The notes under the pieces are model-generated. The model saw nothing but the letters and a program-made list of their open reading frames with translations, made no database searches and was not told where the DNA came from. Positions 38,981-49,600 of a stretch of DNA of 61,304 bases are shown here, one piece after another. The DNA lies in NCBI GenBank assembly GCA_023091735.1, contig JALKBU010000204.1, forward strand, positions 1-61,304. The letters are read 5' to 3'. Position numbers and translations under genes: made by a program. The first letter of the stretch is position 1. Each line of letters begins with the position of its first letter. Origin of the DNA: Trichomonas tenax (lineage: Eukaryota; Parabasalia; Trichomonadida; Trichomonadidae).

Positions 38981-41900
38981 TTAATAATCTTTTGTGGGCT
39001 CATCATCCATGTTGCGGCCTTTCTTGACGATTCTTTGTCTCCTTATAACAGTTTCTTGGACATATGGTTCATTGAGAAGCCTCTCAACTCTTCTACTCAG
39101 CTCGTCGTCGAATGGGAATGGATCGAGAGCTGGATACTCTAATCCTGCAGAGCTGAATGAGAATCCGGAGACTGATTCGGTATCAAATTGATGCTCTTTC
39201 TCTTTCGATATCATGACGTACTCTGTTCGAGGATTGAATTCTGGCTGTGCTTGAACTCCTTGTGTTGCGTGAGTTCCATTTCTGTTCTTTTCAAGCGGGA
39301 TATCGGGCATCGGCTTTGGGAAATTCCTGTTGAATAAAGATGGATCCATGTCCCAAATCGGACCGAATGCAGGGCCCTGACTGTTCTGTGCAGGCATGTA
39401 AACACTTGGCGTGTATGGAGGGAAAGCAGGTCCGAGCATTGGAATTCCAAATCCTGGGCCCGGAAGGTTCTCTCTAAGTTCATCAGGCGATGGAGGAATT
39501 GTTGGACCATATCCACCAGTTGCCATTGGAGCAACAGGAGTTACAGCGATTAATCTCGGCTGACCAGGAACACGAGAGCCTTTCTCTTTCACTGCTTGAT
39601 CAGGATCAACATCTATCAATCTCAGCCTTGGACGCTCTCTTGTCGGAGGTTTCTTTTCTTTGTCTTTCTTCTTTTTTTCTTTTTTCTCCTTCTTAGGCTT
39701 ATCCTTCTTAACTTTTTCTTTCTTTGGTCTTAAGTCTTCTTCACCCTCAGACAAATAGTCACCACTAGGTCCTGGCTTTGCGAGAGGAAGATCCATTGGC
39801 GGGAGTTTAAACTCTTCGAGGGACGATACAGATTCGATCAAGTCTTCAGCAGCTTGTATTGGCGCGTTATCAACGCTTTCAATAACAACATCAGGCTTAT
39901 TTGGTTTCGTTGGTGCTAAAACTGGCTGATACCGCGGGAACGAGAATTCTTCCACTTCAAGGAGCGCATTAGGAACGACCATTGGCATTTCATATCCAGT
40001 CATTGCGAGTGGAATTGCTGTTCTGAGCCAAGGAAGAAGATGAGAAACAACCGCAGCAAGTAATATTGATGAGTGAGGAATATCTTGTTCGGATGCAATG
40101 AAACCAAGAACAACATTCGAAATATCGTTGAGATCTTTTTGAGTCATTCTTGCAGCAAACTCGCACGCGAAGTCGACAAAGTCCGGATCGAGCTCGAAAT
40201 CTTTGTCTTTGTCTGTAACATAGTGCTCATAAACATCAGGACTAAAGTTGGCGCTATCTTGTTCAAAGAGATTTTCGATCATAGCGCAGCTTTGATCGAC
40301 ATTGACGAATTCAGGGAACTCGAGGAGTCTTAATGCGGCATCACCTGGTTTTCCTTTTGTCATTGCCTCTTGGAATGCATTGTGTCGCCATCTGATGAAC
40401 CACAAAAGCCTGAAAAGTTCTCTTGTTGGTGCTCTCAGAACACTCGGAATCATCATACTTCGTCCATTGAAGAAATAAGAAGCGTTCTGGAATCCAGTGG
40501 CACAGAAGGCAAGCGCAGTAACAATACCAAAGTCTTGGCATTCAGCAGCGCTTTCTGGGATTGGAAGATCAATGCATTCTTCAGCCATGCAAAGCTCAGA
40601 CACAGCAATCTCATCTTTATCTCTGTAGTTAGGTGAAGTATCAGCGATTCTCTGTCTCATGATGTTAAGAAGTGCATCCAAACATAGTGCACGAATGTCA
40701 TCTTCATTATCTCTGTCAATTTCGATGCACATAAGCATTGTTTTGTATATACTTGCTGAATTCGTTGGATGCAGAGAGATGACACGCGCGAAAACTTTTG
40801 GAACTCCTGAGCCTATAGATGGATGTCGAGCAATTTTTAGTGCTCTATCAAACCTTCCAAGTTCAATAAGCATTTCAAGTAAAATATTAAGATCTATTTC
40901 GACATCATCAAGATTTGCATCGAACTCACGTTTGAAGAGAATTCCATTGATGAATTTAATGACTTTAACAACATCAACGTCTCTATTATGATGTGGTGGT
41001 GCCATTATTGCTGCACCTGCTGTTCCTTCTTCGGAATTATCATAAAACGTGATCTGACTCGAGTTAGAAATTGATTTTATTACCCAATCTCTCCTCGAAA
41101 CTTCTTCATCGAGAATTCTTAGTAAAAGACGTTCTCGAGGATTTGATGATGTTCCCAACATTTTCATTATATCGTCAAGCGCAGGAAATGTTTGCTGCGT
41201 TATCTTGAGTGCTGCACGTGCAAGGAAGAATGCTAATGCATCATTTTTCTTTGATTTGAGGATACTATCTGTGACCGACTTTATAACTTCAAGAATTTCA
41301 TATCTTAGTGGTGATCGAAAATAGAAAATTCTAAAAACATCTGTGAAATATATCAGCCTGCAAAAGTCTTCAATGCTTCCTTCTTTCTCTATATTCCTTA
41401 TGATTTCAACTGCCTTTTTCTGGTATCTCGCTGCGAGTTTGTTTGGGAACGGCATAGAAAGAATGTTTTCAATATTGTGCTCAAAAAATTCTTCTCTAAT
41501 TGTAAAGTGCCTGAATTTCGTCCTGGAGTATATAACAAATACATTGCCAAGATCTGTATCGCAATAGCAGCCAAGTGGTGCAGATTTTTGATCATCAAAA
41601 GGCGACATATGGCATATTTTGTGCTTAAGAGAATTTCCATGCCTCGTAATTGCGCCAATCAATCCTGTCCATGTTGTGACGACAAAGAACTGAAGATTTG
41701 TACTCCAAGCAAGCCAAGCAATCTCAGAATCGTCCGATTTGAATATTTCGATCAAAGGAATGATCGCAATCAGTTCAAGTTCTCTCGTTAACATAACAAG
41801 ATTTTTCGCGATTGCAACACACAAAATTCTACAGCATGGACTCCACCAAAGTCTGGGTGTTGCTTTACCTTCTGTGACTGGTAAAGCAATGGATTGTCTG

Positions 41901-42670
41901 TTGAATTTCGGGTGATATGAATAATTAAAGTTACAAATTGAATTAAACAAATAAATGGTGTCCCATGGTTTTGATGGTGGCAGAACTGCTGTAATAAAGC
42001 AGCAGCCTTTACCTTCATCAGGATTATCGAAAACTGCTAAACTCTTGAATATCGTTATTGGAAATTCTTGTGCCATATGAAATCCTCCAGGAAATTGTTG
42101 TTCAGCAATGAGGTTTGTCCAAAAGCCGACGCCTCTATACTGCTCTTCGAGTTGTTGCCAAACCCAAATTTGATCTTCAAGCAGAATAGCTGCAATCTTA
42201 CCGGAATCAGACAAAGCGTACTGTTTAACTTGCGTTGCGAAGTCTGTAACAGGTTTATTTTGAGCATTAAAAATATACGTTACATCTTTAACTTGTGCAA
42301 AAGGGTTTGCGATGAGTAAACTTGTGCCATCGGGCGCGATTTTCGTTTGTAATTTCGCGTCATTTTTTTGTTCTGAAATATATGCAGGACAGGGGATATT
42401 TATTAATGTTGGAGGCGTATTTGTATCGTGAATTGCTAATAATGGTGTAAGCTTCGGCAAATGTAATACGTATTTTCCATTTTGTGATATATAACATGAC
42501 GCAATTTTGTGGTGCAAAGTTGCTAATGTTCTATCTACTTGCCATCCGTCGTTTGTATAGATATACATCTTTCCGGGCTTTATAAACATAGGAACACCTT
42601 TCCTGGACACGATAGAAAAGGACTTTTTCGATCGTGGAACAGGAGTTGGTGCATTTAAAGACCATGACAT
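38981..42670 (-). CDS. large WD-repeat protein, CPLANE1-like
   Basis: About 1229 residues from ATG 42670; the upstream TTG is not used because MSW follows a TTTGTCAAATTC word. The N-terminal half reads as beta-propeller (LSDSGKIAAILLEDQIWVWQ; RLWWSPCCRILCVAIAKNLV; IAWLAWSTNLQFFVVTTWTG), then an alpha-helical solenoid (440-880), a Lys/Glu-rich charged segment (about 990-1060, KKEKVKKDKPKKEKKEKKKK) and a Pro-rich tail. The order of propeller motifs is like that of the ciliogenesis effector CPLANE1 (C5orf42), part of the CPLANE complex that loads IFT-A at the basal body. RIC1 or WDR11 are alternatives. The assignment is from pattern recall only. Confidence 0.4.
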   Translation of the reverse strand: MSWSLNAPTPVPRSKKSFSIVSRKGVPMFIKPGKMYIYTNDGWQVDRTLATLHHKIASCYISQNGKYVLHLPKLTPLLAIHDTNTPPTLINIPCPAYISEQKNDAKLQTKIAPDGTSLLIANPFAQVKDVTYIFNAQNKPVTDFATQVKQYALSDSGKIAAILLEDQIWVWQQLEEQYRGVGFWTNLIAEQQFPGGFHMAQEFPITIFKSLAVFDNPDEGKGCCFITAVLPPSKPWDTIYLFNSICNFNYSYHPKFNRQSIALPVTEGKATPRLWWSPCCRILCVAIAKNLVMLTRELELIAIIPLIEIFKSDDSEIAWLAWSTNLQFFVVTTWTGLIGAITRHGNSLKHKICHMSPFDDQKSAPLGCYCDTDLGNVFVIYSRTKFRHFTIREEFFEHNIENILSMPFPNKLAARYQKKAVEIIRNIEKEGSIEDFCRLIYFTDVFRIFYFRSPLRYEILEVIKSVTDSILKSKKNDALAFFLARAALKITQQTFPALDDIMKMLGTSSNPRERLLLRILDEEVSRRDWVIKSISNSSQITFYDNSEEGTAGAAIMAPPHHNRDVDVVKVIKFINGILFKREFDANLDDVEIDLNILLEMLIELGRFDRALKIARHPSIGSGVPKVFARVISLHPTNSASIYKTMLMCIEIDRDNEDDIRALCLDALLNIMRQRIADTSPNYRDKDEIAVSELCMAEECIDLPIPESAAECQDFGIVTALAFCATGFQNASYFFNGRSMMIPSVLRAPTRELFRLLWFIRWRHNAFQEAMTKGKPGDAALRLLEFPEFVNVDQSCAMIENLFEQDSANFSPDVYEHYVTDKDKDFELDPDFVDFACEFAARMTQKDLNDISNVVLGFIASEQDIPHSSILLAAVVSHLLPWLRTAIPLAMTGYEMPMVVPNALLEVEEFSFPRYQPVLAPTKPNKPDVVIESVDNAPIQAAEDLIESVSSLEEFKLPPMDLPLAKPGPSGDYLSEGEEDLRPKKEKVKKDKPKKEKKEKKKKDKEKKPPTRERPRLRLIDVDPDQAVKEKGSRVPGQPRLIAVTPVAPMATGGYGPTIPPSPDELRENLPGPGFGIPMLGPAFPPYTPSVYMPAQNSQGPAFGPIWDMDPSLFNRNFPKPMPDIPLEKNRNGTHATQGVQAQPEFNPRTEYVMISKEKEHQFDTESVSGFSFSSAGLEYPALDPFPFDDELSRRVERLLNEPYVQETVIRRQRIVKKGRNMDDEPTKDY

Positions 42671-42892
42671 TAAAAATAATGAATTTGACAACAGAGAATC
42701 AGCACTGCAATGAAAAGATATTACTGATTCTAAAAATATACATTTAAAAAGGAAAACTATTTTGATAAATTATATATTTTTCTAAATTCACAAAATGCTC
42801 ATGCTAAAATAACACGAAAGTTGGATTCTATAATTACCACGCTTTAACAAAGTTTTTTCATTATATATTATTTGTTTTGTATATAGAAGTGG

Positions 42893-43043
42893 GGGCACAA
42901 AAAACCTTAAAGTTAGATAGCCATATTGATAAGGTATACTATGTAGGTCCTGCTGATGCTATGCGCCAGAGGGATCTTGAAAATAACGAGTCTATGATAC
43001 ATGAAAAATTGAGAGCTTCATCATTAAAAGTGATGCTTCAATG
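42893..43043 (+). pseudogene. unidentified short coding-like remnant
   Basis: About 48 codons without a start, reading for example HIDKVYYVGPADAMRQRDLE and ending at TGA around 43041-43043. Further protein-like text (REFGIGANLKLVGKAYELKF) follows in another frame to about 43120. The composition is unlike the surrounding AT-rich spacer. I do not recognise the family. Confidence 0.3.
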
Positions 43044-43301
43044 ATCTAATGGAGCTAGTCGCGAATTTGGGATAGGCGCAAATTTAAAACTTGTGGGGAA
43101 GGCTTATGAATTGAAATTTATAACCATAATACATCAACTCAAAAATTATGACTAAAATAAATAAGTTAATGATGCTGATAATATATTATTGCGCTGATTT
43201 ACTGCTTATGTTTGATAATAAATACTGCATGCAAGGAAAATGTAGTTTACGTATCCTGAGATTAATTGAGGATATCTGTGAAAAATAGTGTGACCTAATT
43301 T

Positions 43302-44101
43302 TTAATAGTCATCACTGTCTTTGTATTTATCAAGTGTGTCATCTGGACTAAAGATAATATCATCAGTATTCAAATTGGTTACAGTTCGTCCCTCATTATC
43401 TTTTATTGTCTTACCTGCACCTTCTTCTTTTAACACTTCATAGCTATCGTAACTACGATTTAGACGGGCATAGTGGAGTGCTATCATACCGCGATTATTG
43501 CGGTGATTTATATTAACAGAACATTCAAGAAGACAATTGAGATTATAGGAGTCATCATAATATGCTGTCATCATTAGGGGTGAATCTCCATCATTATTTG
43601 TGAGATTGACATCTGCTTTTAGATAAATCAATAACGGTATTACTCCATCTCTACGGCATCTGCATGCCGCAACAAATAAAGGTGTGGCACCCGTTTTATC
43701 GCGAACATTAATGTCAATGAATTTCGCAAGATATTTGATTTGTTTTTCATCGCCATTTAAAACCGCAATATGCAGTAATGATTTACCATCATCTGTTTCA
43801 TAAATATCTGGGCCATTTTCACGGAGGAGCTTTGACATCTCAACTAATTTTTTTCGACAAACATTTTAATGCATTCATAGTTGACTTTTGCACCAATATC
43901 CAAGAGATATTGAGTTAGTATTTTAAGATTCCTTTCGATTGCTTTTTGAAGATAATGTTGAAGGTTGCTATCCAAATACTTTTTAATCTCAACTATTGAT
44001 TGATCAATATTGCTGGATAGTTTGAAGGTGCTGTCATTTGCCCCAATAAAGCCTCTAAATTCATCCACTAGCAAACCATAGAAAGTGCTGTCGCGCTTCA
44101 T
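43302..44101 (-). pseudogene. ankyrin-repeat protein, frameshifted in an A7 run
   Basis: The first frame (44101 to 43844) encodes an 85-residue N-terminal helical segment ending MFVEKN. The second (43838 to 43302) holds four to five ankyrin repeats with the usual GxTPLxxA consensus (KSLLHIAVLNGDEKQI, GATPLFVAACRCRR, DGDSPLMMTA, GMIALHYARL). Reading A7 as A8 just before 43838 joins the two frames with no other change, giving LVEMSKLL across the join. So either a homopolymer indel broke the gene or the assembly dropped an A. Ankyrin proteins are a very large family in trichomonads. The N-terminus may also be incomplete, because no signal or promoter box precedes the ATG. Confidence 0.7.
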
Positions 44102-44859
44102 TTGGAAAAATAACCATCGAGATTGTTTATCACTTGTTGCGTGTTATTTAATTTTCTAAATCCCTCAATTTTTCTTATGAAATCATGATTGAGCAACAAG
44201 AATTTATAGAATTTTGCAAAGCATCGCAAAATGGGATGATTTCGTCATATTTTTTGACACATATCTGATATTTGACAGTGTAAAGTGTCAAATATCTAGT
44301 AAATAAATATAGATGATCATTCATAAATCATCAAAACAACTTCACCAGCTCCCATTCTCATTAAATATTCATTCCTAAATATGTATTAAATGAATTTGAT
44401 CAAAATTCATAATTTTATTGAACAAGCAACAAACAAGACATTCAGGATTATATACATTAATTATTATCAAAAGAAGCCTTTTGAATTTAATCGATGAACA
44501 TTTATATTCATAAGATAAATTTAAAATTAGATATGATGCACCAATCATTATACAAAAGTAAAAACTCGATTCTATTAAAGCAATCGAATCATGTATTCTG
44601 AGGCATTAAACACTCGGTAATGATATTCTTGAAACACTGTTGATAATGTTATTAATATTATTTGATGCGCAAATACATGATTTCTATGAACTGAACTTAT
44701 TAGATTTGATAAATATATCCATTAGAAAAATCGATCATTGCCATTAAGGATTTCAATTTCTCTGAGCATTAATGATACCATGAAATGAAATCTTGAAATC
44801 GACTGAAATTAAGTATTTGTGCATAAAATGAGATTAGAATACCAGATATCAATTAAATA
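44102..44859. other. 758-base spacer with TTTGACA words
   Basis: AT-rich. TTTTTTGACACATATCTG, ATTTGACAGTGTAAA and TGTCAAATATC (44250-44295) are a cluster of the window's promoter words about 570 bases from the TTLL start. The rest has nothing identifiable. Confidence 0.45.
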
Positions 44860-46107
44860 ATGATTTCGAAGGAAATAATGATTTTGTCACATTTTTCGAT
44901 GTCGGGAGTGAAAGCAACTGTGAACCAACTAAAGTTCAATTCTGTCATCCAGGCGTTCCACGAAGCAGGAATCCCGTACGACGAAAACAATCCAACAGCA
45001 ATTCTCGTCTGGCACGACACATTAAACATTATCGATTTTTATAAATTTTTACATCCATGGCAAGTAGTCAATAGAATACCGAATATACAATTGCTATGTC
45101 GAAAATCATCGTTTGCGAGATTGATTCAGCACATGAAAGAATATTTTCCGGAAGAATATTCATTTGTTCCTAAAACATACATTCTACCATTCGAAGGAAA
45201 ACGCCTTAAGCAAGCAATTGCGAAAAAGAAAAAGAGGCACATTATTAAACCAGATGGTGGCTCTCTTGGTGTCGGAATCACGATCGTAGATCCTGGAAAT
45301 GAATATGCTCCCGATGATACACTCGCTGTTGCACAAGAATATATCGAATCACACACAATAAAGAATCGAAAATATGACCTTCGCGTTTACGTTCTCGTGG
45401 CATCAATTAGTCCGCTTTCTATATACGTATATAGAGATGGTGTTGCAAGATTCTGTTCTCGGGAGACAGGGGAGAACTCATTGTATTCTCAAATCACAAA
45501 TGTAGGATTAAATAAAACGAATTCAAATCTCACAAACATGGAAGAGATTTCTAAATTGATCAGCGATATTATACCAAAGATGGGTATTAATCCAGAAGAA
45601 CTTTGGAAGCGAATCGACAAAGTTGCCGTTTTAACAATTTTATCATGCTATAAATATCTAGAAAAGAGCGTGAACGAAAACGTTAAATCAATACCATATC
45701 CAAGGTGCTTCCAAATATTAGGTTTTGATATATTACTTGACGAAAATTTAATGCCTCACCTACTCGAAATTAATTACAGACCATCACTCGAATATTATAG
45801 ACCGCCTGAACGCAGAATGAAAGTATCAATGATTCGTGATGCAATAAGAATCACTTGCCCTCTATCGCAAGTTCAGGCATGCGTAACAGAAAGATCCTAT
45901 GGATGGGATGCAGAGAATTTCAATGCTTTTATTCAGCAATCACAAATCCTCATTGATTCAATTCATATTGAAAAGAAAAATGCATTGAAAGGTAGCAAGT
46001 TTGTAAGAGTGTATCCAGCTATGGATACTCAACAAGAACTTTACAATAATATATTAACAAAAGCCAAATCATTGCCATTTGCAATCCTACCAGGATATAA
46101 CACATAG
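44860..46107 (+). CDS. tubulin-tyrosine-ligase-like (TTLL) glutamylase/ligase
   Basis: A 415-residue ATP-grasp enzyme. The nucleotide-binding loop is KPDGGSLGVGI (130-140). The TTLL core YDLRVYVLV (172-180) precedes YRDGVARFCS. Then come SQITNVGLNKT, the family N-x-T-N element, and LLEINYRPSL near 305, equivalent to the metal/ATP-binding EVN-SPSL. TTLL enzymes add Glu, Gly or Tyr to tubulin tails in axonemes and cortical microtubules, here presumably in flagella, axostyle and pelta. Glutamylase versus glycylase cannot be resolved. The start is 44860 or the in-frame ATG at 44878. The stop is a TAG, showing TAG ends genes in this genome. Confidence 0.8.
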   Translation: MISKEIMILSHFSMSGVKATVNQLKFNSVIQAFHEAGIPYDENNPTAILVWHDTLNIIDFYKFLHPWQVVNRIPNIQLLCRKSSFARLIQHMKEYFPEEYSFVPKTYILPFEGKRLKQAIAKKKKRHIIKPDGGSLGVGITIVDPGNEYAPDDTLAVAQEYIESHTIKNRKYDLRVYVLVASISPLSIYVYRDGVARFCSRETGENSLYSQITNVGLNKTNSNLTNMEEISKLISDIIPKMGINPEELWKRIDKVAVLTILSCYKYLEKSVNENVKSIPYPRCFQILGFDILLDENLMPHLLEINYRPSLEYYRPPERRMKVSMIRDAIRITCPLSQVQACVTERSYGWDAENFNAFIQQSQILIDSIHIEKKNALKGSKFVRVYPAMDTQQELYNNILTKAKSLPFAILPGYNT

Positions 46108-46632
46108 AAAATTCTATAAATTGGATGCAGATTGGAAAATATAATTCAAATGTGATATTGTTTGTTTGTATTATAATAAACATAATCTATTTTATATTAC
46201 CACCATTACATATTTTCCAACAACTTATATTCTGAATATCATTAGAAAAGTGAACTTTTTTCACACTATTGAAAATATCCCCGGGTGTCAAAAAAGTTTT
46301 TAACCTTAATTCACATTTCCACTTCATTATAAAATTGATATCAATTTGTGGATGAAATAGAAATATTAAGAAGCTGTATAATGCTTGATATTATCAATTT
46401 CAAAGAAGTCTTTGACTTTTTTTTGAATTCTTAGTGAATGCAAAATTTTATAAGTGCTATCATATGTATGCATCAATGTATAATTTATAATGTCTAATAA
46501 CAGAATTAATTCATACCCGAAATGAAGAAAAAGTGAAATTGTGTCCATCAAAATTTTTATTGATGGAACATAAAAAGTGACATTCAGAATTTTTGGAAAA
46601 TTTTGTTAAAAGTGACACAATTTAAACAAAAA
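46108..46632. promoter_or_regulatory. spacer with AAAAGTGACA boxes before the helicase
   Basis: AT-rich, 525 bases. AAAAAGTGACA near 46572-46582 and AAAAGTGACA at 46608-46617 lie 16-60 bases before the ATG at 46633. No gene seen in the rest. Confidence 0.45.
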
Positions 46633-49600
46633 ATGTCTGCGGTTCCATGGGATGGAACTAGTTTCAATATGTGGCTAAGAGGCATTGTTTCAAGCCTCTG
46701 CCCAGATACAGCAGATGAATGTACCGACGAATGCAAGAGAATCTTACTTTCGAATCAGACTAATGATGATATCCAGTTCCCATTGTTTGAGTTACTCGGA
46801 GATCAGTCATTCGAAGCGATAGAAATCTTCTTGCAAAATCGTGATGCAATATTACGCGAAGCAGCTAAAGAGTCTCATAAAGCTGCGAAAGACGCCGCAA
46901 ATAAACATCGCGCTCCAGTTCCAGCAAAGCAGAGACTAACAACAGCAAAGCTCGCAAATTCATGTAAATATAGCACATCGGAAACCATAAATATGGTCAG
47001 ATACGATGTAGAAGCGACAGATGTTAAAAGACCGCAGATAAAACGCAAGCCTGTATCAGATTGTCCAAAGTGGGTCCAGCAATGCTTCCCATTGTGTGAT
47101 ACATTCAACGATATTCAAACTCAAATTTTCGATGTAGGCTTTAACACCAACGAAAACATGCTTGTCTGCGCTCCAACAGGTGCAGGTAAGACAAATGTCG
47201 CTCTTTTAACAATCTTACACGCAATTCAAAAACATATAGTTATTCAACCAGGTATTCCTCCACATCTCGACGATTCTGATTTCTTGATCGTATATATTAC
47301 GCCAATGAAAGCTCTTGCTCTCGAAATTACAGATAAATTCAAAAGTGCATTAAGACATCTCAAGGTTATTGTTCACGAATACACTGGTGATACATCTCTC
47401 ACAGCCGCCGAACTTGACAGATCTCATATCCTCGTCGCTACTCCAGAAAAGTGGGATGTAGCAACAAGACGTGCAGGTGAAAATGCTCCAGCCGCGAGAC
47501 TGAAGCTCCTCATCATTGATGAAATTCACCTTCTTCAAGATGACCGTGGTCCAGTTCTTGAAGCACTCGTTGCAAGAACACTTCGTCAAGTTGAACAGCA
47601 ACAATCAATGATTCGTATTGTTGGCCTTTCAGCCACACTTCCTAACTACACAGATATTGCAAACTTCCTCCGTGTTACAGATCAGGGACTCTTCTGCTTC
47701 GGTCCAGAGTACCGTCCTGTTCCTCTTGCTATGTCGCTTATTGGTGCAAAGAACACATATAAGACTCCGACAGAGGAAGATCAAGACATTTTCAGAGAAG
47801 TTATGATGCCAGACAAAGAAAAGGATCTCTGCCAAATTGACGTCGTTGCTGTCAATCTTCTCAGAGAAATTATTGCTGAAGGCCAGCAGGTTTTGGTTTT
47901 CGTCCACACTCGTCAAGAAACAGCAAAGTTCGCCAATCTTCTTGCTAAACACGTTACGATCCAATGCTCGAAAGATTTATCAAATCTCCTTACTCGCAAG
48001 CACCTTGAATCATCGCTAAGGACTTGCCTTGCAAAAGGTATTGGTATCCACCATGCTGGTCTTCCAAGGCAAGACAGAATTTTCGTTGAGCAGGCTTTTA
48101 GAACAAATACTTTTCAAGTTTTGATTTGCACCGCTACTCTCGCATGGGGTGTCAACCTTCCAGCTCACACGGTCGTCATCAAGGGCACGCAAGTCTACAA
48201 CCAGGATAGAGGTGGCTTCGAAGATATTGGTATCCTTGATGTCCACCAGATGTTCGGTCGAGCAGGTAGACCTCAATTCGATACAAGCGGTCATGCCATA
48301 CTCATTACTCAACAAAAGGTTCTTCCTAAATACACATCAAGTCTCGTCAGCGCTGAACCAATTGAATCTAAATTCCCATCGAAAATTGAGGACTTCCTTA
48401 ACGCTGAAATTGCTCTTGGTACAGTTACTTCCAGGAGAGATGCTCTTATTTGGGCACGCTATACTTTCATGTATTGCAGAATGCCAAATGATGAGATCAC
48501 AAACTCCAGACTTGATTCAGCAATCAATGAACTTAACAACAATCTCATGATCAGAACAACTCTTGTTACACAATCATTGCAGCCGACACATCTTGGCCAA
48601 GTTGCTTCCATTCACTATATTCCATTCACAGCAGTTAGACACTTCAACGAACTTCTCAATGGTAAAATGGATGAAAGTGAGCTTCTTGATGCGGTTTTCA
48701 CAAGTGATATTTTCGATTCTCTCATTGTCAGAAAGACCGAGATTGATGAAATTAACGATTACAAGCCAGTTATCAAGATTAACTCTCCAACAGAAGAAGT
48801 TGCAGGTAAGGTCAACTACTTGCTTCAAACATATATCTCTCGCGATCATATCCATACGCCATCACTCCAATTAGATCAACAGTGGATGGCTGAGAACACA
48901 AGTCGTATCTTTGATGCGATTTTCGAACTCTGCGTTGAAAAAGGTTGGTGCTTCCTTGCTAACTTCTCTCTCGATCTCTGCAAGATGGTCGAGAACAGAA
49001 TGTGGTGGTGCCGCGATAGAGTTGATCATCCACTCAGACAGATGATGTCATTCCCTCGCGATGAACCGCTCATTAACAAGATTCAGTTCTTGGGTCTTGA
49101 GCTCGATGATCTCAGAGTAGCTGATAAAGGTGAGCTCAAAGCTATGCTGAGAAACGAGGCATGGGCCAACACTGCTCAGGAACTTGCCAAGAAGTTCCCA
49201 ATCGTTGAAATCGATACAAGATATCAACCAATTTCAGATCAGATCATCAACATTGTCATAGAGGCAAGCTTCCCATTCCAGTGGGATGCACACTTCTGCC
49301 ACGATAACCTTTCATTCTGGATTTTCATCGAGGATGGAAACGGCGAAAAGATGTATCTTGCACAAGAAGTTCAGATCGACAGACATCTTGCAAACGAAGG
49401 CTTCAAGTTTGAATACTTGGTTCCAGTTTCAGAGTCTAACAAGTACTTGGTCACAATGACATCCTCCTACTTCCTTGGTGTTGGTGACACTCAAACAATT
49501 TACATTAAGAATGCTGACAGAGCCACGTTCGAGTCTTTCGAAAGCATGCCACCAAACTTGAGGCCGCTTCCTGTCACATCAATTGAAAATGTTGAGCATA

